Assembly (NCBI GenBank): GCA_030613785.1
Contig: JAUWLF010000038.1
Span: forward strand, 1-34,889
Length of the DNA: 34,889 bases
Direction of reading: 5' to 3'
Source of the DNA: Chloroflexota bacterium
GTDB taxonomy: Bacteria > Chloroflexota > Anaerolineae > UBA7937 > B3-Chlor
The translations under genes were made by a program, and so were the position numbers. The notes under the pieces were generated by a model. That model searched no databases. It saw only the letters and a list, made by a program, of their open reading frames with translations, and was not told the DNA's origin. Position 1 is the stretch's first letter. Each line of letters begins with the position of its first letter. Positions 16,420 to 24,589 of the stretch are shown here, piece by piece.

Positions 16420-18114
16420 TTACATGTAGCCCAATGCGCGCAGGCGCTCTTCGACCTCGCGTGCCTCGTCGTCGGAATAGCCTCGGCCGGGCGTCATCTT
16501 CTCCGCGTCCCGTGCGCCGTCGAGCGGGAGATGCGTGTCCTGATGTCTTAGTTGGCGATGGATGGCGTCTAACAGGGGAACGCCATCGAGTTCCTCAGAC
16601 AGAGGGCAACCCAAGAGGTAGAGGATAGTCGGCGCCATATCTACTATCGATGCGTGTCGAAGACGATAGCCCTGACGGATCTTTGAGCCGACGAACAGCA
16701 CAATGCCCTCAGGACGATGCTCGGCCGAATGGTCAAGTGAAGTATGCTTGTACCTTCCGCCTGGAGCTACGATCACCTCATGCCGATTCAAAGGTTGCGG
16801 TTTGCAGTGATAGAGCTCCTTACAGCGAACTATCAGATCCGGCGACTCACCAGCCATCGGGCCCGTGAACAGTTCGTCTCGCCGATACACACGCGCCACA
16901 ATCGGTTGCAGGGTCTCTGAATCTTGAAGTCTACCGAGACGTTCTTCAACTTCCCGTAGCAAGGCTTCCTGATCCTGGCCCGGCTCCACAATGCCGTTCG
17001 GCTCGCGCCCCCGTAGGTTGAGACGCAGGTCGCCCCAGAAATCAGCGCTATAGACGCGAGTATTCATCCAGTCAATCTCGGCTGCCGCGGGATTAGCGTT
17101 GAATTGATCCAGGTGGGAGAGCAAGCTACGCTTGCGCAACGGCCACACCATCTTCTGCGGAACTCGACCCTCCGCCAGACCGATTGCGCTGTAGATCAGT
17201 CTCCGGGCCAGCCGAGGAAACCCAGACCCAGTCCCTCTGGTACCCGAATCCTTGTAAGTGAGGAGTCCTTCCCGGGCCAACCAGTTGTTCAAATAGAAGT
17301 CGCGGTGGTAGGGACCACAGCCATGATCTGACATCACGATCAACGTGGTGTCCTCGTCGAGAGACTCACAGATGCTCCCGATGGCACCATCGACATGCTT
17401 GTGGACCGCGAGGATGGCTTCCTTCAGTGCCTTGGGCGTGGCTGGATCGTGACTCGGATGAGCACTGTCCATCTCCTTCCAGAAGAAATGCTGCACTCGA
17501 TCCGTCTGACCAAAGACAAAGACGGTCAACTCGTAGCTATCTTTGGCTACCACATACCGGAAGACTTCAGTCTGAACATCGATGGTGGCCAGCATCTCTT
17601 CCAACACTTGTTCCTGGCTACCTTGGACCAAAGGCTCCACGAGATAGCGTCTGCCAAATCGAGAGACTAGCTCGGGCTTCAGCTGGGGAGGATAGACGAA
17701 GTCTGACTCCACCGAAGGAGTTCCCAGCCCGGAAATCATGACGCCGTGCAACGGACTGGGAGGATAAGTGATCGGCACAAAGAAGAAAGCGCTCTTCACG
17801 CCCTGCGCATCTGTGTGCGCCCACAAGGGTTGACCTCTTCGGTCGGAGGCCGTCACGGTCCGCCAGCGGTACTTCCCTTCCACACGCTTCGTGAAACCGT
17901 AGATACCGTGCTTATCCGGGTTCGTGCCGGTCAGAAACGTGGACCACGCCAGCGGACTGACAGGAGGTGTCGTTGATCTCAGGACGCCACGGGTGCCTCG
18001 AGCAACAAGTCCCTCCAACACCGGCAGGTGTCCTTGTTCAATCCACGGATCAATCAGATCCCAGGTACCTCCGTCGAGCCCGATGACGACGACCTTGTGC
18101 GCAGACTCTCGCAT
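16420..18114 (-). CDS. Alkaline-phosphatase-superfamily phosphodiesterase/phosphotransferase
   Basis: This 564-residue protein has the metal-site motif VVVIGLDGGTWDL (Asp14) and a Ser/Thr nucleophile loop PPVSPLAWSTFLTGTNPDKHG (probably Ser53). Next come TDRVQHFFW (Asp205, His209) and VMSDHGCG (Asp263, His264), the two-zinc site of type I phosphodiesterase/nucleotide pyrophosphatase proteins. No signal peptide or helix is evident, so a cytoplasmic location is likely unless exported otherwise. The ATG at 18114 has GAGGTG 8 nt upstream; the GTG at 18120 is too close to it. Proteins of this type recur in bacterial polysaccharide loci, but their substrate is generally unproven; NDP-sugar or lipid-diphosphate turnover and phospho-group transfer are options. 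Confidence 0.85.
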   Translation of the reverse strand: MRESAHKVVVIGLDGGTWDLIDPWIEQGHLPVLEGLVARGTRGVLRSTTPPVSPLAWSTFLTGTNPDKHGIYGFTKRVEGKYRWRTVTASDRRGQPLWAHTDAQGVKSAFFFVPITYPPSPLHGVMISGLGTPSVESDFVYPPQLKPELVSRFGRRYLVEPLVQGSQEQVLEEMLATIDVQTEVFRYVVAKDSYELTVFVFGQTDRVQHFFWKEMDSAHPSHDPATPKALKEAILAVHKHVDGAIGSICESLDEDTTLIVMSDHGCGPYHRDFYLNNWLAREGLLTYKDSGTRGTGSGFPRLARRLIYSAIGLAEGRVPQKMVWPLRKRSLLSHLDQFNANPAAAEIDWMNTRVYSADFWGDLRLNLRGREPNGIVEPGQDQEALLREVEERLGRLQDSETLQPIVARVYRRDELFTGPMAGESPDLIVRCKELYHCKPQPLNRHEVIVAPGGRYKHTSLDHSAEHRPEGIVLFVGSKIRQGYRLRHASIVDMAPTILYLLGCPLSEELDGVPLLDAIHRQLRHQDTHLPLDGARDAEKMTPGRGYSDDEAREVEERLRALGYM

Positions 18115-18428
18115 GAGCACGGCACCTCGCTAGCGAACAGGCTCCTCCCAATCTCGATGGCAGTTCAGCCAGCCATTTGGAAAACGGGATCAAGATCCGT
18201 TCACACCCTCACACCCTGTCAGCGGCATCAGTGACTTGCCTCCGTGTGGCAGGAACCTCCTCCATGGACACCTTTGCCCGGGTCTCCTCTCTGATTCTCG
18301 AGCGCTGCTCTGTCAGCGACTGTGTGTCAGCTTACGCCTAGATACATCCGACACACATCTACCTGGCCTGGGACTCAGCCTTGCCTTCAATCGCACGTCC
18401 GCTAGACGAAACGCAGCCAATTGGGATG
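18115..18428. other. 314-nt gap upstream of the phosphodiesterase gene
   Basis: Apart from the long-loop inverted repeat at 18321-18357, I see no coding signal, RNA gene or intrinsic terminator here. No good -35/-10 pair for the leftward genes was found. Confidence 0.4.
18321..18357. repeat. 8-bp perfect inverted repeat with 21-nt centre
   Basis: TGTGTGTC (18321-18328) and GACACACA (18350-18357) are exact reverse complements separated by 21 nt. The pair lies about 210 nt upstream of the phosphodiesterase start. Eight-base arms at this spacing are less likely by chance than the 6-base palindromes elsewhere in the window. It may be a split operator or a long-loop hairpin. Confidence 0.35.
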
Positions 18429-19826
18429 CTATTCTGACTGACACGCAGCCAAGCCTTGCGTCGCTATCTCATCGGCTGGCTCAAGTTCCAGTGCCCTGGA
18501 GAAGAGAGGTACCGCCTCTTCGCAGTTGTCCGTGGCCAGATAGTCTTGCGCCAATCCGACGTAGTAGGCGGCCATGCTGGGGCGTAACTCAATCGCCATC
18601 TCGTGTGCCATCACGGCTTCCTCATACAGGCCCAAGGAACGGTACGCCTCCCCGCTCCAGAAGTGCGGATCCGCCCGATCCGGGCCCGCCTCCTGCGCCC
18701 GTGCATACTCCGCCACGGCCTCAGAGTACTCTCCGACGCCTGCATAGCTTCGCCCAAGGCTCACATAGAAGCTCCAAGGGGGATTCGGATGAAGCTTGAT
18801 TGCCTCGCGATAATAGGGGATAGCCGATGCATGTTGTTCTTGTACTCGATAGGACTCGCCGGTGTGATAGTAGGCCCAGGGGCCCTCAGGGTCGATTTGC
18901 AGGGCCATACGGTACTGGGCCCTTGCTTGCTCGTAGTACCCGAGAGCGGCATAGCTATTACCTAGCTCCACATACATCGTATCCTTGCCTGCCGATGCCC
19001 ACTCAATCGCCCTTCGGTACTCCTCGATGGCATCCTGATGTCTACCCAGGGCTCTGTAACTCCGAGCAAGCCCGAGATGATAGTCAGCATTGTTTGCCTC
19101 GGTCGCTATTGCCCGCTCATAAGCGAAGACAGCCTTCCGGTATTCCTGAGCCACTCGGTACACATCACCTGTCTTGGCCCAGCCTGTTGAGTCTGTTACC
19201 CCAAGTTCCACTGCTCGATCCAGCGCCAGTATCGAATCGTCTGATTTGCCCACCGCCTGATACAGTGCCGCCAACTCCACGTAGATGTCTCCCTGGGGGC
19301 TCGCCCCTCGAGGTAGCACGATCCCGAGTATTGCCAGGGCAGCGACCAACAATAGCCCAGAGAGGACGATCCATGGCCCCACGCCGTCAAGCCTGCCTGG
19401 CAGTGCCCATCTCTTTGCCTCGCCCCGACCCGGGAACAACGCGCCTCGCGACTCTCGTTGGGCCCGGCCTAGCTCTTGTCCGATGAGCATCCGGACATCA
19501 TCTGACGAGAGTGGCGCAGACTCGGGAGCAGCCCCAGGCTCCATCCCCGTCTCCAGAATTGGGACTGCCTCCTCGCCAACGGCTATCTCCGCCATTCCTT
19601 CGTCGTCAGGGGCAACTACAAGCTCCGCCACCGCTTCTTGTGACTCAGACGGCCTCGGAAGCCACCCGAGCAGCAGACCGCGCCCACGACGCAAAAGGCG
19701 ATCTGACCACGAACGCTCGGCAGGCTCGTCGATCCCCTTCCTCTCTGTTTCGATAATGGTTTCCGCCGCCGTCTCGGCAACCGGTGTCTGTTTGGACTCT
19801 CTTGATGGGTCAGGTTCCGCCGTCAC
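18429..19826 (-). CDS. Membrane-anchored TPR protein with acidic cytoplasmic N-terminus
   Basis: The protein (465 residues from GTG 19826) has an acidic, low-complexity N-terminal third, then one transmembrane helix (WIVLSGLLLVAALAILGIVL). About seven TPR units follow, for example YVELGNSYAALGYYEQARAQ and WAYYHTGESYRVQEQHASAI. Topology should be N-terminus in, TPRs out. GTG 19826 is chosen because GGAGG lies 8 nt upstream; a GTG at 19835 has the same GGAG abutting it. The frame stays open upstream of this start as acidic sequence as far as a TGA at 19961-19959, with an ATG at 19985 beyond it. TPR proteins in such loci often scaffold secretion or polymerisation; that role is inferred. Confidence 0.82.
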   Translation of the reverse strand: MTAEPDPSRESKQTPVAETAAETIIETERKGIDEPAERSWSDRLLRRGRGLLLGWLPRPSESQEAVAELVVAPDDEGMAEIAVGEEAVPILETGMEPGAAPESAPLSSDDVRMLIGQELGRAQRESRGALFPGRGEAKRWALPGRLDGVGPWIVLSGLLLVAALAILGIVLPRGASPQGDIYVELAALYQAVGKSDDSILALDRAVELGVTDSTGWAKTGDVYRVAQEYRKAVFAYERAIATEANNADYHLGLARSYRALGRHQDAIEEYRRAIEWASAGKDTMYVELGNSYAALGYYEQARAQYRMALQIDPEGPWAYYHTGESYRVQEQHASAIPYYREAIKLHPNPPWSFYVSLGRSYAGVGEYSEAVAEYARAQEAGPDRADPHFWSGEAYRSLGLYEEAVMAHEMAIELRPSMAAYYVGLAQDYLATDNCEEAVPLFSRALELEPADEIATQGLAACQSE

Positions 19827-20337
19827 GTCGCGCACCTCCGACTCAATTGGCTCCTCAGAAAAAGGGGATATGAGTGGCGCAGATTTCTCCGCTCGCGCAG
19901 CCTCCGCCTCTGCTTGAGATGCTTTGTCAGCCCCAGTGTTATCCTCAGCAGGTATTCCTCACTCTCGACTCGTTCTTTGACCCATGCCACCCTATGACTT
20001 GCGGGTGATTGTCGCCCTTCTGTCGGGGGTTCACAGATCGTCCCTGTTTGAACCACACCCGAGGATGAAACCAAGCTGGTGCTGATGTGGGTCCGGCACG
20101 CGCGCCTCGCTCTGGGCCACAGCCAATATGCAACTGGGATTTCACTCCGAATGAACTCTGGACACGGGAGCGACTCCGTTGTTTCGGGGCGCACGTTGAA
20201 GAACATCCAGGCCGTCCGGGTCTTCGGAAGCTGTCGAAGTCCTTTCGACCACACGTGGCCTCGGCACTCCCGTGACCGTCCGAGCAAGGGGCCCGGCGGG
20301 CATCCACCTAGCACAGCTTTGTCAAGTCTTAGCCACA

Positions 20338-20366
20338 ACGATACCTCAGATGATGGGAAAGGTCAA
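20338..20366 (-). promoter_or_regulatory. Candidate leftward sigma-70-type promoter
   Basis: On the minus strand TTGACC (20366-20361) is followed after exactly 17 nt by TATCGT (20343-20338). The -35 box matches consensus at 5 of 6 positions and the -10 box at 4 of 6. Transcription would start near 20331 and run into the TPR gene through a leader of about 500 nt. Confidence 0.35.
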
Positions 20367-20571
20367 AGTGCGCCATCTCCACGACGGAGCAACGGGTCAG
20401 CATGTCGGCCGGACGAGGCCCCCAGTTCCCGGCGTGACCTCATTCGCAGGGCCATGATCACCATCACCTACCATGCGCTCGTAGGATCTCGTTCTTGTGA
20501 GCAAAGCCAGCAGACATTGGCGAACGCCAAGGCAGACATTGCCACCATTACACAACGAATACCTAGCGACC

Positions 20572-20600
20572 TTGCTTGAGTGCTCATCCAGCACTATAAT
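20572..20600 (+). promoter_or_regulatory. Strong sigma-70-type promoter with a palindrome in the spacer
   Basis: TTGCTT (20572-20577) and a perfect TATAAT (20595-20600) are separated by exactly 17 nt. The spacer carries the inverted repeat AGTGCT-CATCC-AGCACT (20579-20595), which begins 1 nt after the -35 box and ends in the first base of the -10 box. A repressor bound there would block RNA polymerase. Transcription would start near 20607, about 220 nt ahead of the glycoside-hydrolase gene, and probably serves the rightward block. Confidence 0.65.
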
Positions 20601-20824
20601 CCAGTACGTAACGGGGCGACTGGGCCCGCGGGTTCGTAGCGATGGTCCACGATGGCGGGACAGGAATATCACTCGGAGTCTAGTCAACCACTGAAGGCGC
20701 TCTCTGTCCCTGGCTGGTCTGTCGCCGTCGGCACCGCCGTTCAGACCGCGCCAAGCACTGTCTCACTGGGTGACTAGATCCCACGAGTGTGAAGGCCCCA
20801 CTGGCGAATCTGTGAAAGAAGAGT

Positions 20825-22384
20825 ATGACACCGCCCGAAAGATCGCGGACTGTACTTTGGCGAAGAGCCTCACTCGCGTTGGCCCCGATCCTCACGGTCA
20901 TGTTCTTTGCTGCCCTTGGTGCTGGGCTGCAAACAGCGTCTTCCGGGAGCCAGGCGGTTTACGCAACAAGTGCCGAAGCGAACCCGACATCGTCCGCTTC
21001 CTGCGCCATCGGGTTCCAAACCCACTACTTCGGGCTGGCGCGCGATGCTGGGGCCTGCTGGCTTCGGGAGAACATATACTGGGATCTGATAGAACATGAG
21101 AAGACCGATCCGCGGACTTATGATTGGACGGCGTTCGACACCAAGTTTGCGAACATGGCGGACGGTGGGACGAACGTGATTGCCACTGTGGCTGCGAACC
21201 CCCCGTGGGCAGCTGAGTTCCCTGGCGGCCCCGTCACCGATACGACAAACCTCACGGATTTCCTCCAGGCGGCGGTAGAGCGATACGACGGTGACGGGAT
21301 TGCCGACGCTCCAGGAAGCCCCCGCGTCGAATATTGGGAGCTGTACAACGAGCCCGACCTTCAAGACGTCGAACTGGCGTCAGGGGAGAATGGTAGATAC
21401 TTCGGTTTCTGGGGAGGTAGGGGCGTCGAGTACGCCCAGATGCTAGCCTCCGCCTACGCTGCCATCAAGGAGGCAGACCCTTCCGCCCAGGGGGTCTTTG
21501 GAGGGGTGGCCCATGAGATGGTTGGGGACCCTCCGGGCAACTTCGATTTGGACTTCGTGGACTCGGTCATGGCGTACATCCGTGATCATCCCGGTCTATA
21601 CTTTGACATTATGAACTTCCACTACTATGTAGTCTTCGACGTTAACTACAGCAGTTGGGGCTCCGACATCAAGGGCAAAGCCACCTACATGCGGGACAAG
21701 CTCCTCTCGTACAATATCGAGAAACCCATGGTCTGTACGGAAGCTGGTACCTGGAGTGGGGGAGGCCCGCCGTTCCGCCCCGGCAGCCACGAGGAGCAGA
21801 GTCGATACATAGTTCAGGCCTACTCCCGGAGCTTCGCGGCAGACCTCGAGACTACCATCTGGTACCTCCTCGTTGACAGTCCAGTGGAAGCGGAGGAACG
21901 GGGCTTGCTAGATCTGGCTCCGAATCGCAAACCCGCGTTCAACGCCGGCAGAACGTTCGCCACCCGTCTGGACGGCGCAACGTACAGCGGTTCCCTCTTC
22001 GCCTACGAGCCACCACAGCCTGGCGAGTGCTGGTGGCCACTTCCTCGGCGAGAGGGCTACGCCTTCACCCTCCCCTCGGGCCAAAGACTGCTAATCGTGT
22101 GGAAGAACGTCGCGCCTTGGGCACCGCCAGAGTGTTTCTCTGGTGAGATCACAGAGACACTCCAGACTTTGGCAACCCAGGTCACCGTCCTTGACAGGTT
22201 CGATCCCGACATTGAGACTGTGCCCCCCGTGGAGACAATGCAGCCCCAAATCATTCATGATGGCGACGATGGACGAGTCGACTTTCTGGTGACCGTGCCC
22301 TACACCTACAATCCAGTCTATGTATACATCGAAGACGATGGAATCTACCGCACGCACGTGCCCAGTGTTCTGCTTGCCTACTGA
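20825..22384 (+). CDS. Secreted glycoside-hydrolase-like protein (clan A TIM barrel)
   Basis: The 519-residue protein starts with a basic n-region and a hydrophobic signal (residues 15-36). The barrel follows, with WELYNEPD near the end of strand 4 (Asn175-Glu176, acid/base) and MVCTEAGTW (Glu306, nucleophile). These are the paired glutamates of clan GH-A families such as GH5 and GH39. NFHYY (264-268) and IWYLLVD (345-351) fit strands 6 and 8. Residues about 390-500 are a beta-rich C-terminal part, ending in YRTHVPSVLLAY. The ribosome binding site is a weak AAGAAGAG. It is the first gene of the rightward block; trimming or remodelling of the polymer is the likely role, with specificity unknown. 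Confidence 0.82.
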   Translation: MTPPERSRTVLWRRASLALAPILTVMFFAALGAGLQTASSGSQAVYATSAEANPTSSASCAIGFQTHYFGLARDAGACWLRENIYWDLIEHEKTDPRTYDWTAFDTKFANMADGGTNVIATVAANPPWAAEFPGGPVTDTTNLTDFLQAAVERYDGDGIADAPGSPRVEYWELYNEPDLQDVELASGENGRYFGFWGGRGVEYAQMLASAYAAIKEADPSAQGVFGGVAHEMVGDPPGNFDLDFVDSVMAYIRDHPGLYFDIMNFHYYVVFDVNYSSWGSDIKGKATYMRDKLLSYNIEKPMVCTEAGTWSGGGPPFRPGSHEEQSRYIVQAYSRSFAADLETTIWYLLVDSPVEAEERGLLDLAPNRKPAFNAGRTFATRLDGATYSGSLFAYEPPQPGECWWPLPRREGYAFTLPSGQRLLIVWKNVAPWAPPECFSGEITETLQTLATQVTVLDRFDPDIETVPPVETMQPQIIHDGDDGRVDFLVTVPYTYNPVYVYIEDDGIYRTHVPSVLLAY

Positions 22385-22616
22385 TGGGCGGGAGACGATG
22401 GACTTGTTCGAGGCTGCCCAGCTCGGGAGCATGACCAGCGCGACCAAGCGCCGTTCCAGTTGGCTCGTAGAAGGGCCCGGCTGTGTCTGCGTTACTCTCC
22501 GGGTGGGGGATTAGCAAGTTGCCTGCACACGCCTGGGTCGCCTTTGACGCGTTCCGTTCGCGGAGATCGTGATAGATCCAGCCCGAGCAACAGGGCTCCA
22601 GCTTTGGAGATTGTCA

Positions 22617-23420
22617 GTGGATCGTATCATCAGAACTGAGGATTCGGGACAAGGTGTGTCTGCCGCAATCGAGTTCCAGAATGTATCCAAGAAATTCGTG
22701 CTACGGCCCGGAAGGCCGACTTCTATACAGGAGATGGTCATCAACTCACTCAAGTTGCGGCTAAGAAACCCGGGTGAGGAGCTCTGGGCCTTGAAGGACA
22801 TCAGCTTCGCCGTGGGGCAGGGAGAGACCGTGGGCATCATAGGGCCCAACGGCTCCGGCAAAAGCACACTCCTAAAGGTGGCTAGCGGCATCTACGAGCC
22901 CACTGCCGGCAAGATCACCTTCAGCGGACGGATGTCATCTCTGTTGGAGCTGGGAGCAGGTTTCCACCCCGATCTTACTGGAAGAGAGAACGTCTACTTA
23001 TACGGTTCGATACTGGGCTTGAGCAGGAAGCATATCAATCGTAGGTTTGGGGAGATCGTGGGCTTCGCGGAACTGGACCGATTCATCGACATGCCTGCCA
23101 AGTACTATTCCTCTGGCATGTACGTGCGGTTGGGCTTTGCCGTTGCCACTCAAGTCGATCCCGAAATCTTGCTGATTGATGAAGTCCTGGCCGTGGGAGA
23201 TGAGTACTTCCAAAGGAAATGTTTGAAGAAGATCGAGGATCTGCAGAGGCTTGGGGTTACCATACTCTTGGTATCTCATAATCTCACGACGGTCCAGAAT
23301 CTGTGCTGCAGGGCGCTGTGGTTGGACAAAGGCATGATTCAGGAGCTGGGAGAGCCGGAGTTCGTCGTCGGTCGCTACCTCGATGACGTGGCTGGCCACG
23401 AGAAGGCCACGGCGATTTGA
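22617..23420 (+). CDS. Wzt-like polysaccharide ABC transporter ATPase, short form
   Basis: The protein (267 residues from GTG 22617) has Walker A GPNGSGKST (residues 76-84), the degenerate signature YYSSGMYVRLGFA, Walker B ILLIDEVLAVGD and a switch His in LLVSHN. This pattern is diagnostic of the O-antigen/teichoic-acid export ATPases (Wzt, TagH, RfbE). It stops soon after the ATPase domain and so lacks the extra C-terminal glycan-binding domain of long Wzt proteins. GTG 22617 has GGAG 7 nt upstream; GTG 22569 is an alternative with GGAG only 3 nt away. No permease (Wzm/TagG) gene is next to it, which is unusual since the pair is normally adjacent. Confidence 0.87.
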   Translation: MDRIIRTEDSGQGVSAAIEFQNVSKKFVLRPGRPTSIQEMVINSLKLRLRNPGEELWALKDISFAVGQGETVGIIGPNGSGKSTLLKVASGIYEPTAGKITFSGRMSSLLELGAGFHPDLTGRENVYLYGSILGLSRKHINRRFGEIVGFAELDRFIDMPAKYYSSGMYVRLGFAVATQVDPEILLIDEVLAVGDEYFQRKCLKKIEDLQRLGVTILLVSHNLTTVQNLCCRALWLDKGMIQELGEPEFVVGRYLDDVAGHEKATAI

Positions 23421-23578
23421 AGAGATGGGATTCTTGATGTGAATCTCTTGCACACGACGGACGGACTCCCTGGGAGCGAGGTGGGGTCTGCTTCATCTTG
23501 GAGGCAGCCGCCTTGTCTGTTCCGGTTTCCCGCAGAAGAACTGAGGGGTTCACTCCACGGATCACGTGTGAGAGCATC

Positions 23579-24589
23579 ATGACAAGTGTGTCTGTTGTAG
23601 TGCTCAGTTGGAACGGAGAGAGGTATCTCAAGGACTGTCTTTCGTCGGTGTTGTCTCAGACCCTTTCAGGCCTGGAGATCATCTTGGTCGATAACGCTTC
23701 GCTGGACAACTCCGTGGCACTGACCCGCAATAGCTTCCCTACGGTGAAAGTGGTGGAGAGTGATCGGAACGTGGGGGTTGCCGCCGGGATGAACATTGGC
23801 TTGAGAGCTTCCAAGGCTGACATCGTTGTCCTTCTCAACCAAGATACTGTGGTGAACAGGGATTGGCTCGGGGCGCTTGTGAGAGGCATGTCGAGCGATG
23901 AAGAGGTGGCGGTTGCCGGATGCAAGATCCTATATCCGGATGGCAAGACGCTGCAACATGCCGGAGCGACGCTGTCTTACCCACTGGGGTTGAGCATGCA
24001 CTTGGGCTACCGCGAGCTAGACGAGGGTCAATATGCCGAGATCAGTGAGGTCGACTACGTGACAGGTGCCGCCCTGGCCACGAGGAAAGAAGTGGTGTTG
24101 GAACTGGGCTTGTTCGATGAGGGCTTCGCCCCTGCCTATTTCGAGGATGTGGATCTCTGTTTTCGAGCCAGATATGCTGGTTACAAGGTGGTTTGTGTGC
24201 CACGGGCCACGGTGATCCATCATGAAGCTACCTCAGTCGGGTTGGGCAGCTATCGTCACCACTACTACGTCCACAAGAATCGAGTACGTTTCCTTCTTAA
24301 GCACTACAGTGCCGGGCAGTTCCTGGATGATTTCGTTCCCGCGGAACGGGCGAGATTGCAGGAAGGCCTGCCTTGGGTAGAGACTCACGCTCTGAGACGT
24401 GCTTACCTGGACAATCTTCTTGCGCTGCCGAGTCTGCTGCATGGAGATCGTGCTGCTTCTGGGTCTGAGGAAGGGGCGAGGAAGCGGGTCACGCTTCATC
24501 TTAGGCCTGACGAGGGGCCTGAGATAGCAGCAGCCTTGTGTTCGCTGAGGGAAGAAGCACTAAAGGAGGAGATTGGGAGAGATGGGTAG
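23579..24589 (+). CDS. GT2-family glycosyltransferase
   Basis: This 336-residue GT-A enzyme begins MTSVSVVVLSWNGERYLKDC at ATG 23579, in line with the conserved first strand; the frame is open further upstream but only from a TTG without homology. Motifs are ILVDNASLDNS, LLNQDTVV (DXD equivalent), VTGAALATRKEV and YFEDVDLCFRARYAGYKV. It belongs with rhamnosyl- and other inverting transferases of the WbbL/GT2 type. The C-terminal 80 residues are helical and charged. The next gene starts 8 nt before this stop, so the two are translationally coupled. Cytoplasmic assembly of the repeat unit is the likely role. Confidence 0.88.
   Translation: MTSVSVVVLSWNGERYLKDCLSSVLSQTLSGLEIILVDNASLDNSVALTRNSFPTVKVVESDRNVGVAAGMNIGLRASKADIVVLLNQDTVVNRDWLGALVRGMSSDEEVAVAGCKILYPDGKTLQHAGATLSYPLGLSMHLGYRELDEGQYAEISEVDYVTGAALATRKEVVLELGLFDEGFAPAYFEDVDLCFRARYAGYKVVCVPRATVIHHEATSVGLGSYRHHYYVHKNRVRFLLKHYSAGQFLDDFVPAERARLQEGLPWVETHALRRAYLDNLLALPSLLHGDRAASGSEEGARKRVTLHLRPDEGPEIAAALCSLREEALKEEIGRDG

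Larger units (their letters stand above)
19827..20824. other. Divergent intergenic region between the two gene blocks
   Basis: About 1 kb separates the leftward TPR gene from the rightward glycoside-hydrolase gene. It contains a strong rightward promoter (20572-20600) and a weaker leftward candidate (20366-20338). Near its left end (19827-19985) the leftward frame continues upstream of the TPR start. Longer open frames elsewhere on both strands are basic, low in hydrophobic structure and unlike any family I know, so I treat them as noise. The rightward leader is about 220 nt, long enough for RNA-level control, but no riboswitch fold was recognised. Confidence 0.5.

Noticed and set aside
19959-19961. 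TGA as a recoded sense codon
   Set aside because: TGA clearly terminates other genes in the window, so a changed code is unlikely; a nonsense change or a downstream start explains it better.
19823-20338. 171-codon minus-strand open frame upstream of the TPR gene
   Set aside because: Its end lies out of frame with the TPR gene over acidic sequence that belongs to the TPR frame; no domain was recognised.
20079-20579. 166-codon plus-strand open frame in the divergent region
   Set aside because: Composition is Ser/Arg-rich without hydrophobic structure, there is no ribosome binding site, and it overlaps the promoter at 20572-20600.
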